Assembly: GCA_017163975.1 (NCBI GenBank)
Contig: JAFFSR010000136.1
Span: 12,025,501 to 12,089,500, forward strand
Direction of reading: 5' to 3'
Origin: Anastatus disparis
Taxonomy: Eukaryota > Arthropoda > Insecta > Hymenoptera > Eupelmidae
DNA: 64,000 bases
Shown: positions 14,721 through 29,469 of the stretch, piece by piece
How positions within the stretch are numbered: the stretch's first letter is position 1
Layout: each line of letters begins with the position of its first letter
The notes under the pieces: generated by a model
What the model was told of the DNA's origin: nothing
Seen by the model: the letters and a program-made list of their open reading frames with translations, nothing else
Database searches by the model: none
Made by a program: the position numbers and the translations under genes

Positions 14721-17700
14721 TATATGTGAACGTATGTGCAAGAAAGATTGAGTTTTAGTTGGCTTTTTAGTAACAAACTTGAAGTTAGAAATGGTTATTT
14801 TGGTGACCAATGAGATATTTTTATTGAATAGTTGGTAAATACAACAGCTGCGCTACAATATGATGAAAAAACTCTCAAGATTAACTTGTTTAGGAAAATT
14901 TTTGTAAAAAATTTATTCGTATGAAATTATTTTGGAATTTCAACTTTTATATCAGTAACTCCTACAAGCTGACATTTAGCACAAAAATTTTTCTCGATCA
15001 CAAAGTAATCTTAAATTAATCAGTATCATAATTTCAAAATCATTTGACTAAATTATATTTGAAAAAATTGATTTTAGTCAACTACATATTATGGACAACT
15101 TTAATAGTTTTCATCATGGATGACTGTAAAGAATGAAACAATTTCAAATACTATAAAACAAGAATGAATTTAATATAAATTATTCCTACATAATGGTTTA
15201 CTAAAGTCCCGGATTTTGAAATATGATCCTGATGAAAGCCTTTATACGAGGGGAAGGGAGGACAGATAAAGGGTTATTGTACCGAAACAATTTTATGATG
15301 TATAAAGCTTAAATAGCAAATTCTCAATATTCTCCCTCCAGATATTACCATAAATTATTCTCTATTTGCTTCATAGTTGAAAAATCATCATCGATAATAT
15401 TATTTATCGACCATCAATTTTAGAAAGCGCAAAATTTCACTCTACAATAATTGATACACATGCAACATAAGACATCAAATTGAGATTTCGCGGAAAATTT
15501 CTTAATTATTAGTTCCAGCAAGTTTAGATGATTAAAGTCTGAAATTATTGGTAGTAATTTTATCGTTGAGAAGCAATTTTTTTTTACTTTTCGCATAGTC
15601 AGCAATAATTTTTTTTTTATTATACCTGAAAAGTAATAAAATAGATGCAAGCAAAAAAGATCTTGTTGCGTTATCGCGTTATATGATAAGTTCCTTATTC
15701 ATGCATAACAGATATTCCGTGCTAATAAGAACGATTTTTATGGCAACATTAAATGTTATAAGGCTATTTTATTTTTAAAGGTGTTTCAAAATTTATTTAT
15801 CTACATTTATTCAGATTCAATAATCATTTCATTTTTATTAAATATTTAAAAATTATTAATTTTGTAAATTAATATAGACATGAACTTTTTAATAAATGTC
15901 AAATTAAAATCCTCAAGGCTAATGCAAATATAATTTTTTACTTTCTTGTTAAAATCGTCATGTGGCAATCGATGCCAGTAAAAGAGGGTAATACACATAT
16001 AAAAGATAGGGAGCTTTATTTACTCTATATCAATCAAACTAACCCCAGTGATCTAAAGCACATATATAATATTATAAAAGCCAATATCGACTTTGTTACA
16101 AGAGAATTATATTTTAAATAATAGGATATACGAACGTATGCCGTATTGGGAAATTTTGGGGGTTGGGTTCAACGATTTCAAAGAAGTCTCTTATGGTGGT
16201 CCAAGTTAATGTATTAAATTTTGTAATTTTAAAACGATTTACTCGTGGACCATGATTATCGCGATCGTGCGTTGGTTTCACGAGTAAATAAAAAAAAAGA
16301 TAATTGATTTGAGGCTCCTAGAAAAAGGGTCAATTTTTTAATAAACAATATGATCGTCATTTAATTCATTGTGATATTTCAAGTTTAGTTTTAATTTAAC
16401 GACATTTTAAATTTAATGATTTTAAAAGTATTTTTATTATTAAACCTCTTATGTGAAAAAAAAAAAATTTAATATGATCAAAAAGATTTTTACAAATCAT
16501 CAATAAGGTATTGTTTAATTTGTACATGTCAATTTTCTATGAAAATATGACTGGAGTACTATATAAATAAACATAAATAAGATTTATAATGTTTAACATT
16601 GAAGCCCGTAAAAAAATATTGAGCTTACATTTGTCACAAGTGTGTAAACGCAAGATAGAGAAATGTATAGCATACATATATAGAAAGGGAATTCGCTTGA
16701 ATTCGAAGACGGACTTATACCCCTAGCTCTCTGAACCTTTATACAAGAGGGATTTACTTCTCGAGCGTATTCTCTTCCTCTCTTTCTGTATAGCCCTTGC
16801 TTGAGATGGCATGCAAACATTCGAAGAGAAGAAAGAGCAGAAACGCAAGCAAGTACTCGTTATACAACTATTTCCAGGATGTTTGCAAGGGTGTGAAACG
16901 ATATCCGTACGATGGAAAATCTATTTTTTCTCTTTAAAGATATTATTTATAGAAGAATTTATATCTTTTAATGTTTTTAATCAATGTTATTCTTATTTTA
17001 TGGTATGTTTAAACTTTCAGTTTTTCTTATTAAAAGCCCGCGTGATTTCTTTTTTTTCTTCTCTGTGTTTTTTTTTTATTTTGTTTTCCGAGGACTTGTA
17101 AGATTAATCACAAGTCGAACTTACTGCTCTCTTCTTTAAAGAGTTTTCCGAACTTCCCGTACCTGCCTCAAGCTCTTTTGTCCAAGCCGATAGTTCGAAC
17201 AAAGTTCTGTCCATTATTGCAAAGTGGTCTACGATACAAAGTCTGTTAAAACTAAAAAAAAAGAATGAACGTACTACGTCTTACTAAATCTGCCAGTCGT
17301 GACAGAAATTTTTATTTTACAGTTTTCTTTTTGTCCATAAAATTTTCTTTATCGTTATAGTTTATAAAATTTAAATTGCTTAAAAATGATGAGAAAAGAA
17401 ATACTTTCTCACTGATTCTACTAAACTTTTAAAGGGGTCCCATCGTGAATGTACGCGAATTAAAACAGATCAATTTTTATAGTCTAAATCACGTTGAATC
17501 CAATGTTACCGTCATTCATGTACCTTATCGGTCAAAATCTTAAAGTTTGTTTTTTTAACATGAGCTCTTATGCCGGACGTATTAAAACTAATCGATAATA
17601 ACCACAATTCGATTGGTCGAGTAACTTCCTCTTTAAAATACCATCGTGAAAAAAATGTGTCACTGAACTAATTAAAATCTTTACAAAAAAGTGAGTATAT

Positions 17701-20700
17701 TTTAATTAATTATAATTTTGGCGAAAAAAAAGATCGAAATAGAGTCTACGTTTATTTTTATGATAGCATTAAAATAATTAATGATTAGTTGCATTTTAAA
17801 TATCATTAATTCATTTAAAACTTTTAAGTATAAACTCATACACATGTATGTTATTATTATTTTAAATACGATTTGACTAGTGTGCTAGACAATAAAATCC
17901 TCTTAAATTTTTTTATTTTAGATAGAAACACATTTTAATGTTAAAATTTTTAATAAATTGCACTATTGGTTTTGATTAAATAATAAAATAGCGAATAATA
18001 ATAATACTAAAATTAATTATATCAATTAGAAACTTAGAGTCCTATCATTAAAATGGAAATTTTCTGCTTTAAAAACAAACTTTCAAGTAAAGCTTTTGAA
18101 ATCCAAAGCGAAAGATCGATTTAATAGCTTTCGTCTTCAAACATTTAACTTTGACACTACAAGTAAAGTATATGTCAAACCCATCTGCCATTATTTTTTT
18201 TCCTTCCTCATTCTTTCTTCTCATTTCTACCATTTGTTTGAAATCGGTTCAAGCATTCAAGCTCGAGCTTCAATAGTTACTCGCAATAGAATACAACGGA
18301 ACAAAACATACAGAAAGAGAAAAAGGAAGAAGAGGAAGAAAAAAAAATGTCAACGTTTTATATAGAATAAGAATAAGAACAAACTATCTAAGAGTGTGTG
18401 CGTATACATAGAAAAGAAAGAACCATAAAAGTGCAACACACATACACACAAAAGAGAGAGAGCTCATGGTGCAAAGTACGAGAGTTCAAGAAATCACGTT
18501 TGGTTAATACACATCGTGTTAAACGGGCGCGTGTATGTGGCTCTCTCTGTGGCTCCGGTAACCAATATATCTCCAGGGGGGGTTGTGTTTACAAGACGAC
18601 AAGAGAAGCGCCAGGGCTTCTTTCTTTTCTTTCGTCATCCCTTACGTATACAGTATGGGTATACATGTATATATACGCTGTTTTGTACAGAGTGTATTCA
18701 AGCTCGAAAAATTTCCGTACACGTCTTTTTTTTACATTCTTTATTTTAATATTTTTTAACAGCACATGTTTTCACTAGATTTTATTATATTTTTAAACTT
18801 CAAAAGTTTAATGTTACTTTATTTAAAAATTTTTAAATTTTATTATTTATTATTTTAATAATTTAATATAATTAAAAAAATAGCCTTTCATCTACATTTA
18901 CTGAATTTATGTGTTTCCGCGAGCAGTATTTAAAACGAATTAAATTTAATATTTGATCATAAATAACTAAAAATAATTAAATCCGTTTTCAATAACAAAG
19001 GACTGCGAATCCGATTGTACATTGAATTCGATTTATTATAAGATCAGATAACTTTAACGATTGCAATCTGACAAGTCAAACTAAATATACGTTTAATCAA
19101 ACAAACTCAACCGAAAAAAATGAAAATAAAAAAAAAATTCTTAAAAAACATTATTTTTTTTTCTTGTTTATAGACTGTCAAAAAGTTAAACGTCATTGCA
19201 ATAATTAATGTAAATCCGACTGTTCTTTTTGACCATCAAACTTCACCAATAATTAATTTCGCTCCGGCAGCAGGAACTCTCGCAGCCTCAAAAATTGCGC
19301 GCATGCAAAGAGAAAAGAGAAAAATTAAAAATAAAAAAAAAGAAGAAAAAAAAAATAAAAACGAGAGAAGATGAACTTGCAGCCCTCACGAGACTCTTGA
19401 TTAATTGAATCCATGGGACGAACGAAGCTACAAAAGAGAAGCGCACGAAATAAACGTATATATGAATGTAGAAGAGACAGTACTGAGAGAAAAGATATAT
19501 TCCGAGAGAGACTCAACCAGTCGTACTCGGTCATCGCGTTATATGTACTGCAAAATAACTAAACTCGAACGGACGTTCCATGCTAGAGAGAAAGATAAAG
19601 TTCATTTCTTTTTGAACAAGTATTACTTTTAATACAGTATAGCTCAAAAGTTTCGAATTACTTTTAAAATATCTCATTTTTAGAAAAGGTGACAGTTAGC
19701 TTTTTTTCATTTATATTTCATGTGGATTTGACATGGAAGCAAAAATAAAAAGGATTTCCGGTGCTACGCGTGATTACATTTTATTGATGTTTTTATTTTT
19801 AAATAATGTCAAATTTCTAGAAAATCCATAACTGCACGTATCAATATAAAAACTCTGAAATAATTTTATTTTTTAACCATCAATAAATTGAAAATAGACG
19901 TTATAAATTATTTAACATTTTAAGTACATTATTACAGTAGTTTTATGTAGCTCAAAGTAATAAAAAACTTTTTGAGGGCACTGTATATGACGGCTACTTT
20001 TCCACCAATTAATCGGTAATCGAGTCGCGCGATCTTTAATACCAAACAGCGTGTGCGTGTGTACGCGTCTGTGTCACCTTTGGATATCGTTTGGAAACTG
20101 GTTGTTGCTCGCACGATAAGACGGAAATCTCATATACAACGAGAGAGAATTGCGTCGCCGCGAGCCAAAAAATGATAAATTAGTCTGAAATTGATTTTTT
20201 TCTTCTCAAGATTTAAAAGTGCAGATTTTAACAGGTAGCGACAACTCGTAATTTCTAACGTAATTTAGATAAATAGCATTAATTAATACATAACTTTGCG
20301 CAACTCTTATATATGGTATAGTTAGTTTATTTAAATGACAATTTAGTACGGTAATTGGTAAAATACAAGATCTCAAAGGATTTAATTGAGTCGATATCGC
20401 GAGTTGCAACCTAATTATTTTTTTTTTATCTCTTAAATATTTCTGAATTATGCGATATTTTATGAATTGATCACATATCGTAAATCAATATTATATCGGA
20501 GTGTGATATCAAAAGATTTAAATTAAAACTCCTTTCAATGTAGATCAATAAAATTTTCGCGTTTCAAAAGAAATTATTGATAATATATTTTTATTACGAT
20601 TATCAGATCTGAAATAAACTTATCGAGATACAAGTTCAAATGGTATGGCGTGCAATTCTTATGATTGTTATCGTAGTTTTGATAAAACTTTATTTGTTAT

Positions 20701-23700
20701 TCTACTCAAAAGTAATGAAATTTTTTACAAACGTAATATTGCATAAACTCATTAAATTATCGTGTTTTTCGTATCTTTGAAACATTATATATATGTCTGA
20801 CTTAAAATTTATTAAATCAGTCGTACGAATTTTTTCTATTAAAGTAAATTTCAACGATAAAGTAATTTATAGCAAATTTATTCTAATCTTGAAATCTTTT
20901 TAACAGTTCAGCAACAGTTATTTTCCGATCTGTATCATCGTCATAAAATGACGACACAAAGCAATCGCCCTCGATCTATATTTAATAATACGCTCGGTCT
21001 TCTTCATATACATAAAGTCATTTTATTTTTTTCGTTATTTTTCTAACCCATTTCGTCAAAAAAAAAAAAAAGAAAAAAGAAAAAGCTTAGCCACAACCTG
21101 ATGTTGCATTTGAATATAAGTTTTAACGACGTAATACCAAACAAACTTTAAAAACAAAGACATGAGAAAAATTTTAAAGATCCATAAGAACGAGCTGTTA
21201 AATGCCGGCTATAACTTCTTTAGACTAAACATACGTTCGGCCAATGATTTTAATTTAGCAATGCCTACTGTCGAAAGGTTATATGAGTTACGCACTTGCT
21301 TTGTATATATCCGTTTGTTTTCTCACTTTTCCCTATAGAAGAGACAGAGAAAAGGAGGAGGTTACGGAAAAATGATTCAGCCGCAGCTATAAGTTTTACG
21401 TTCGCACATATACAAAACGTTTTTAGGTGCTTCTTTTGTCTTTTTGTCGAGGATGTTCACTAAAGATGATGAAAGGGAAATATGCGTAGGAAAATATATG
21501 GAGAGAGTCAATGTCAATTTTTTTTTCTCAACATAGAAAGAGTCTGCTTGTTTTACGGGGTGATGGTTAATTTATGGATTGTAATTCTGACCGCTTTGTC
21601 TGTACTTTGAGCATTTCTATTATTGGATTTATAGTGAGAAATATATTTGCTTGAGACTTTAGAGATAAAAAGAGGATTTATTTTGTTACTTACTTTTTAA
21701 ATAAACATTCTATTATATCGAAAAGATGATTATAAATATTCATAAATGACGTTTTTTAATAAATTAATTACAAATTTCTTTACAGTAATTATCTTGTTAC
21801 GCTTAAATTAAAGATAATAACATAATTCACTATGCAGTGACAGTTATAATAATACATTCTTCAAATTATGAATTATAATAATTATAATGTATAATAAAAT
21901 ACAAAAAATTCTTCATAAAAAAAGCGCAAATAAAAGATTGCATCTGTAAGAGAACAGTAGCCAAGAGAAAATCGTAGTTATCGTTTCGTTTTTACTCATG
22001 CCAAGCATTGATCACACAGTCGAAGAATGCTCTCCATATAAAGCTTTAGAAGAAGACTCAGTTTTTTGCACGCGATCAAATCTATAATGACTAGATTGTG
22101 CGCTCGAGGAAGCGCGTAACGATCAGTTTAAATGAAAAACTTTAAAAAATCTCGCACTCTAAAAGTTACATCAAAGCGAAACGATGATTATTTTTTTTTT
22201 TTTTGCTTTCTATATGAATCTATCTCTTTCTTTCCTTTTCTTCTTTTATTTCCACACCAAAACATTCGCACATTCGACAAAAAGTAGGTCAGACGAGCGC
22301 GTATGCAAAAGCTTTTTTCGAAATGTGTCGAATTCAGGACGCATTTCGATTATCGCCGGGAATAAAAAAAAGCTGCTCTCGTGCAACTCGGTTGAGTTGC
22401 GTTTTCTGTTAATTATATGCGTGCAAGCATTTTTTTCAATTTAAAAATAGATAGGAAGTGTTTAATAAAGTATGCATTTTCATCTATTACTTTTTTTTTA
22501 ATTCCCGTGAATGATTAAATTTACATAACATTTTACAATTTTAATTTTTTAAAAAATATTTTTGTGTGTGACATATTGACGTTGATTTAGTACAGAACAA
22601 ATAAGATGGCGTTGAAATGGCTTCAAGACAGATGACATTTTTAATTATAATTCAGTAGACAGAGAAATATTTCTCACTTTAAATATGAAATATGTAATTT
22701 TAGCTTCAAAAATAAATACTTCAGTTAATAATTCAATTTAATTTATATACTCGTGTGCAAATTAGAGCACGTATAGTTTAAGAAAAATTTAATGTTATAT
22801 AAGAATAAAAGAATCTTATTAAATTAAAATAAATAAAGCGATTATAAATAAAAATAATATAATGAATTTCTTTAATCGGTTTGTAAGTGACGCATAACAT
22901 TATCATTTCCCTACTGCCTCATATAAGTAATATCAAAATGAAAGAGTTAATAAATCTTAGCACATTAAATAATATCCAAAGTGTAAATCAAATCTTGTTT
23001 AGATTCTAATCAGCTTCAACGTTATTCAATCTTTTCATATTCGATTTCATTAAAAAGTACAATAAAAAGCTACCGTAAAAAATTCTTTAGAATATTGCCA
23101 ACAAGAATATTAAATCATCCCCTCCACTAAACCAAACCTTTTATATTTTAAAACGGTAAACTTTAGAATTAGTTTCTAAATAAAAAAAGTAACAAGCAGT
23201 AACAGCGTCAAAAACGTTGTTTATTTCGCGCTTATACGGCGCCCACAGACGATCATCTTAGAAATTCTCATGTATTTAAACTACAGCGTCTGAAATATTT
23301 TTTAGGCTTGTTATTAAAGCAAGCAAACGCACACTGCAGGGGGCAATGATACCTGAAATATCACATGGCGCCTTCTTACACGCATTCATAGTCCACTTGA
23401 CCCGGATACTTTTGTAAAATGTTTTTTTTTCTCTTGCTGGATTTGCAAGCAAGTTTATACAAAACATGATTTTAAAAGTTGGGTGGAGAACAATTTTTAT
23501 AATAAAATCAAGAATTTAATACAGCACCAAAGATTTATTGAATGTAGTATTTACTTTAAAGATAAGTTGTACACAAAGAACGAAAAAAAACTATTTTTAT
23601 TTTTGGAATGTTGGAAACAAGGAGTTTGAAGCTATGAAAACGCAATTGATATACCTTCAGAACTTTGAATTTTCTTTGACATTTTTTTTGTAAAAATATG

Positions 23701-26700
23701 TCATATTAAAAAACCTTTATCCACATTTATCATTAAAATAATGTTAAAAAATTCAGACTATTTTCACGCTAAAGCTGCAGTTGAATATGATTGTAAAATG
23801 GTATCTGGAGCTGAGAAATAATAATTATGTGCGACTATATGCATACCTGGCTTTATAAAGATTATACATGTATTAATAGTCGATAGAGCGTATAACGAGG
23901 GGTTTTCCCACTGATGTTGGTGTTAGGTGTAAATGTACAAACTTTTAAAACATTAGAATTCTTAATATCTTCTAATTACAGGTATAATTTTGTATTTTAA
24001 TAAACATAATGATCGTACATTAAGAGTTTAAAACAAATATAGATATGTTTTTAGTTATAGTTTGATTTACGTACAGAATTTAAAACGTGTACTTATCAAT
24101 CCATTTGAATAAAAAAATATTCATCCACGTTAATTGATAATTTATTACAAGACAAAAAATCAAAAATCCGTTTGTCCTTCTTAGTAAATTAAACTTTAGA
24201 TTTTTCAAGTAGGTCGTGAAAACTTCTACTCTTGTCTTCGCAGGATCAGGGCACCTCTTTAACTAACGTATATATACGTCGAAAAATCTTTCGTATAAAC
24301 TCGACGAAACTTACTACTATCCTGAATTTCTAGCAGTAGTAGTTCGAACTATCTCGTCGAACTTCTTTTTTACCGAATGACTTTTCTATAGGGGCTTGAA
24401 TTTTTTAAAGGCACATTGGCAACGGGCACAATCGAATCGTTTGTATAGAAGAAAATTTGCATTAGAATTTGTTAGCAAAAATTTCAAATTCTTATTAAAT
24501 AATCGAGATATTATATAACACCTATTTATGCGTATTTTTCTTTTTTTAGTTAAAAAATGTTTAGTTTAGCTGGTATTTATAGAAAGTAGATGAACGCAAT
24601 TAGAGCCTTGAGTATTCAACATTTAATTTAATTGTACATACGTAACGCAAGTAAACGCTTGGGGAAAAAATGTCTTAATTTACTTGTATCAGTTAAATAG
24701 CGCACAAAATATATTTAATGAGTTTATCTTTTTGGATTATTTGCATAATAAAGCGTTAATGATGTCATTTCTCTTCTGCTGACAAGTGTAAACAAACATC
24801 ATATTAAAGAAAAAAGGGGAGAAAAAGAAAAAATCAGGTCAGACGCCGTGTTGTAGCAGAAAATTCACTTAATTGATACATTAATATTCGCATTTTATCT
24901 AAATTTAAATTTCTTAATTATTGTGCAACCGAAAAAAAGAACCTGATTAAATATTAAATAAATTAAATTAAATTTAACGAATTTACTAACTATTTATTTC
25001 TTTATGACACAATTCTTATAAAAAAAATATGGTGCTTCATTTTCTAACAAAAGCCCACTTTTACTTCTAGCCCCTACAATATATATCAGAAATGTAATTG
25101 AATCAGTCTTACAAAAGCGTTTTTCTTAGAGTGCACCTTTAAAAAGATCTCGTCGAGAGTCATTTCTTAAACTTCTTTAAGAAAAAAAAAAGAAAGAAGA
25201 AGAGACACTCACGCTCGCGCGGTCGATCGATCCAATTAAATTTCTATTCAATACGCGTCCCCCTTAGGACAGCTTTTGCTCTGTAGAGACTCCAAGGAGA
25301 AAAAAAATAAAGAAAAAAAAGGGTTTTTACCGTACGGCACACTGCACCTATCGTGAAAATCTGTAATTAAGTTCCGTTTCTTTAGGAATACTTTCTGTAG
25401 AAAAGAGGAGACTTTTTTTTTGTCGATGCGGGGTGTCGCGCGCGCTCGCGCATCTTCTTATTAAATCTTTTGCTATATACGAGAGAAGGAAGGATGTATA
25501 AGGCTTGTATAGGCTTTAATAGAGCTGCACTGAATAAAGAATAATTTATACATCCGAGACATTTGATTTTTAAAGTTATATATATATATATATATATTTT
25601 CTCTCATATACTTATATAAAGTCAATTCGCATTTGGATTTAAAATCTTTAATTTATGTTTAAATTTACTTGATCCAAATAAAAAAAATAAACTTTTTGAT
25701 CCTTTGAATCGGTAGTTTTTGTTTATTTAAAAAAATATTTACAAAATCTGGGTATAAATATAAATCTTTGTATTAAAATGTTCTGGTGCAGGGATTTAAC
25801 CAACAGAATTTGTAAATTCAAACGGAATATTCTTGTGTATTAAACGATTTCTATTCAAGAGGCATGTAAGAAACTTTAAACTACACGATATTGTAAGTCG
25901 AGGTTCTCGTGTGCGTCACCGTGTATGCACAGCTTCTTCTTTTTTTTTTTAACTCTCTCGTTTATTTCGTTTTCTCAAGAGAATATTGTGTTTGAATGAG
26001 AAGAATGGAAGCTTGCATATATAGATAAGGAAAATAGCTTTGCAATTTTAGTGATATTATACGCTCTTCTTTTTTTTCTTGAAGTATGGAATATTGTTTG
26101 TTTGAAGACAAGAGAAAGAAAGAGGATGCGGTTTTTCCTGGATATATCGATGAATATCGAAAAAGTAGTAAGCTTAAAAGTATGACGCACGACTGTTATT
26201 TTTAGGTGAATTTAAAAATTGATAATGGGTCATTGATAAATATTATTTAATGTTACCATTTCATTGAATTTTATGTGTTAGAATTTTTAATATTTGAATT
26301 TTATGTGTTTAATCAGATTTTATTTAATAGAACTTGAGATATACAATTTTCAATTTATTATTATCGCTATTTATTTCACTCTTTTAGTGTGATCCATAAT
26401 TTTAATACAATGATTGACAATCATCATTTTAGGTTTATTTATTTTAAATTTTAAATGTATCTATCTATAAAAGGAAATCTTTATCAATATTAATCATTTG
26501 CATAAAGTATCCAAAATTATTACTAAATATATTTTTATTTTTATCAATAACATTTTAATTTTATGTTTATATTTGTTTATAAAATAAGCAAAGATTGTTA
26601 AATTTACCGTTTAATCATTAAAATTCAGAAAAACGGAATCTTCTTATTTATATGTAAATTTATAGCTAATAAAATATTTCAACGCATCAGGTTACACACA

Positions 26701-29469
26701 GTTATATCAAAGTATTGAAAAACTATTCTAATAATAAAAATCATTAAATATTTTCTTTCCTATATACTTAAACAATTATTTATTCTCTGACGTTTATCGA
26801 TATTCCATCAAACTATGCGCATCAATAAAATTGTCGCGTATATACCTTAATATGAAAAGAAGCAATTTTTCTCTCTCTCTTTCTCTTGCAATTTTCTCTC
26901 GGTTAAAGTCCCCATAATACTGACAGTTTTAAACAGGCTCCTTGGTATATATGAACATTTAAATAATAACGCAATTGCACTTATATACAATATTGATTTA
27001 TTTGTCAAGTTTATATTGTGCGAAATAATAATAATAATCGATTCACTTCTCTCTCGAGGTTAATATGCGCTTCGAAAAGTTGTAATGGCAAGGCGGCGGC
27101 ATACAACAGACACAAGAGAGAGAAAATGTTAATTTATACCGAACTCTCCGTATGAAATTACATATTCATAAATGCGGACGCAACTGCAATTCAATTTAGT
27201 CGCTTCTATATATATAAGCCTCGTGCCATCTTCATCAGCGATTAATTGAAATGCTACTATACTTTCGATGACCTACACCCAAAACTTATCTCGAACTAAT
27301 ACTCCATTATTATACAAAGTTTCCAACTTTTTATTTACCGTTAAGAAAGTAGAAATAAAAAAATTAAGCGTAGTAGGTAGCTTACGAAAGTTTATTTATC
27401 AAACGGAACATAAAATTTTAAAATAACATCGTTTATACTAATAGATTTGTTTGGAAATCTAAAGTTTTGAATAAACAATAATTGTAGATTTTTTCACCTG
27501 TCAATGTTAAAAGTTTTGTTTGCCCGCTAAAAACAAAACTGTTACGAGGGAAAAACGTGGGAAAATGTGTGTATTTAGACTTCATAATATTTGTTCTTAT
27601 GTGCTTACCTTTGTACTCATTTGCTCAGACTTGCATAAAGACGTAAGAGATAAAAGAATAAGCGGCCTTGAAAATACACAACGATGGATTTATGCTCTTA
27701 GGAAGATATATTTTATCAGCGATTTTTATAGACACCTTTTTATTTTTATCCTTGAATCAAGCTGCTTTGTTATGGTAAAATAACAATTGATATTATTTAT
27801 TTGTACCATTAGTATTAAATGTTAATAAATTCAATATGGTATTAGTATAAGCAATATAAATTTATTTTATTTTAAAATTGATAACTAAACATTTAATGCT
27901 AATTGAATATAATTTTTAATGAACTTTACAGTTTACCATCCTGTCATGTTTTCAGATAAGATAATGCGCAAATTTTATTATTTTAATTTTACGCATTTTA
28001 TTGTTGACATTGATGAGTGTGTCAGTGAAACATAGCATAAGTTATTCGTTATGTTTGTCACTTTTGATATAATTATTTATCAATTTTTGTCTTTATTACT
28101 AAAATTTGATATTTAATAATGGGCATATTAATGAATTCATTAATTATCAAATAAATTTGTTGTAAAATGTAAATTATAATTCCACATAAAATTTATCTAT
28201 TCAATACGTCTAGACAATAAATTCAAAAAGTCTAAACTTGCATTGTAAGCCGTAAAAATAAAACGATTGGCGAAAGTGACATTCATGAAATATCTTATGT
28301 GAGATCTGCCTTTTAAGGAAGTGGTGTTACGTCAATGAGAGATGGTCGAGAAGGATAATTGTCTAATCCTGTTATTATTTTATAAAATGTTTGCACACGC
28401 ACAAGCAAGTCTTATTAAGTGAAAGATATATTAAAACAAAACTTCCTAAATATTATCATAAACATATATATTTTTTTTGTTCTCTCATTAAATTGACTGT
28501 TGATATATGAACTCGGATAAAAACACGTTTTGTGAATTGATAAGAATTCCATAAAAGATTGAATAAAATTTTCATAAGATTATATTTATACTTTCTCTTT
28601 AATTTATTATATAATTCGAGCTGTTTAAACACGTTATAAAGGAGCTTGGGTTTATTAAAAACTTGTATTTTATGTCAAATAATCGGAATATATTATCTTA
28701 TCTAAATTACTCTTGAATGTAAATTGTTAAAAAATTTAGATTATTTGGATATACTCTAGATATTATGATATGCTTTTAATGTTTTAGGAATTTTTTGCTC
28801 ATTTAATGTGTCTTTACTTTCTTTGAAAAATTAAATATTGCAAATAATGATACTATGTTAAACGCCGCTATATTTATGTAATGAGTTACGTGCATCTTAT
28901 ATGAATAATAATAGATAAGTCTATTATCTCTATTATGTTGTTAAATGCAGAATAATTGTTGAATTAATGATTTATAGTTTTTAGTTATTTATTGAATCTT
29001 TTAAATTACAAATGAATAAGAAGTAACTACCTTAGTATTTAGACTTTAATCTTATAATAATAGCAAATGATGAAGAAATTAAATTTCACTCAAGGAGGGT
29101 CACCTGTTTCACTTTATATAAATAATTTATAATTTTATGGATTAAAATGTATTAATGTTATTAACTACATAATCTGACATATTCGAAAATTGGAGATGAT
29201 CCACGATCTAGTGATTAAAAAAACAATTTTAATTAGTCTTTTTAAATTGTTATCGATTTTGTAGATGCCCTAATATATAAGAACTTATGGAAAAACGGAA
29301 TTACTTTTGTTCCCAATGTCTAGACGGTGAATCATCTTTTTTTTGTAGAAAGCTTTAATTAGGTATAATTAAAAATATTTACAAGTTTTAACTCATAAAG
29401 TTGAAGATTTATCTTTATTGAGATAAGTAGACGAACCTCTTTGCAACTTAACTGATTTCTACGAAAAGT
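14721..29469. other. Long AT-rich stretch, no gene recognised
   Basis: No convincing coding exon on either strand. Structural features present include inverted repeats at 16237-16289 and 24301-24360, purine-only tracts near 18318-18350 and 19310-19370, a TA microsatellite at 25577-25597, and a CpG-rich patch at about 25195-25460 that includes a short alternating CG run. The stretch may be a large first intron of the downstream sugar-transporter gene or intergenic DNA; the sequence alone does not decide. Confidence 0.55.
25577..25597. repeat. TA microsatellite
   Basis: An uninterrupted alternating TA run of about 21 nt lies inside AT-rich sequence and is followed by a short CT-rich stretch. 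Confidence 0.85.

Noticed and set aside
18096..18778. Several overlapping + strand open frames up to 126 codons
   Set aside because: Lys/Arg-rich peptides follow from GA-rich tracts; frames overlap each other and none shows domain character.
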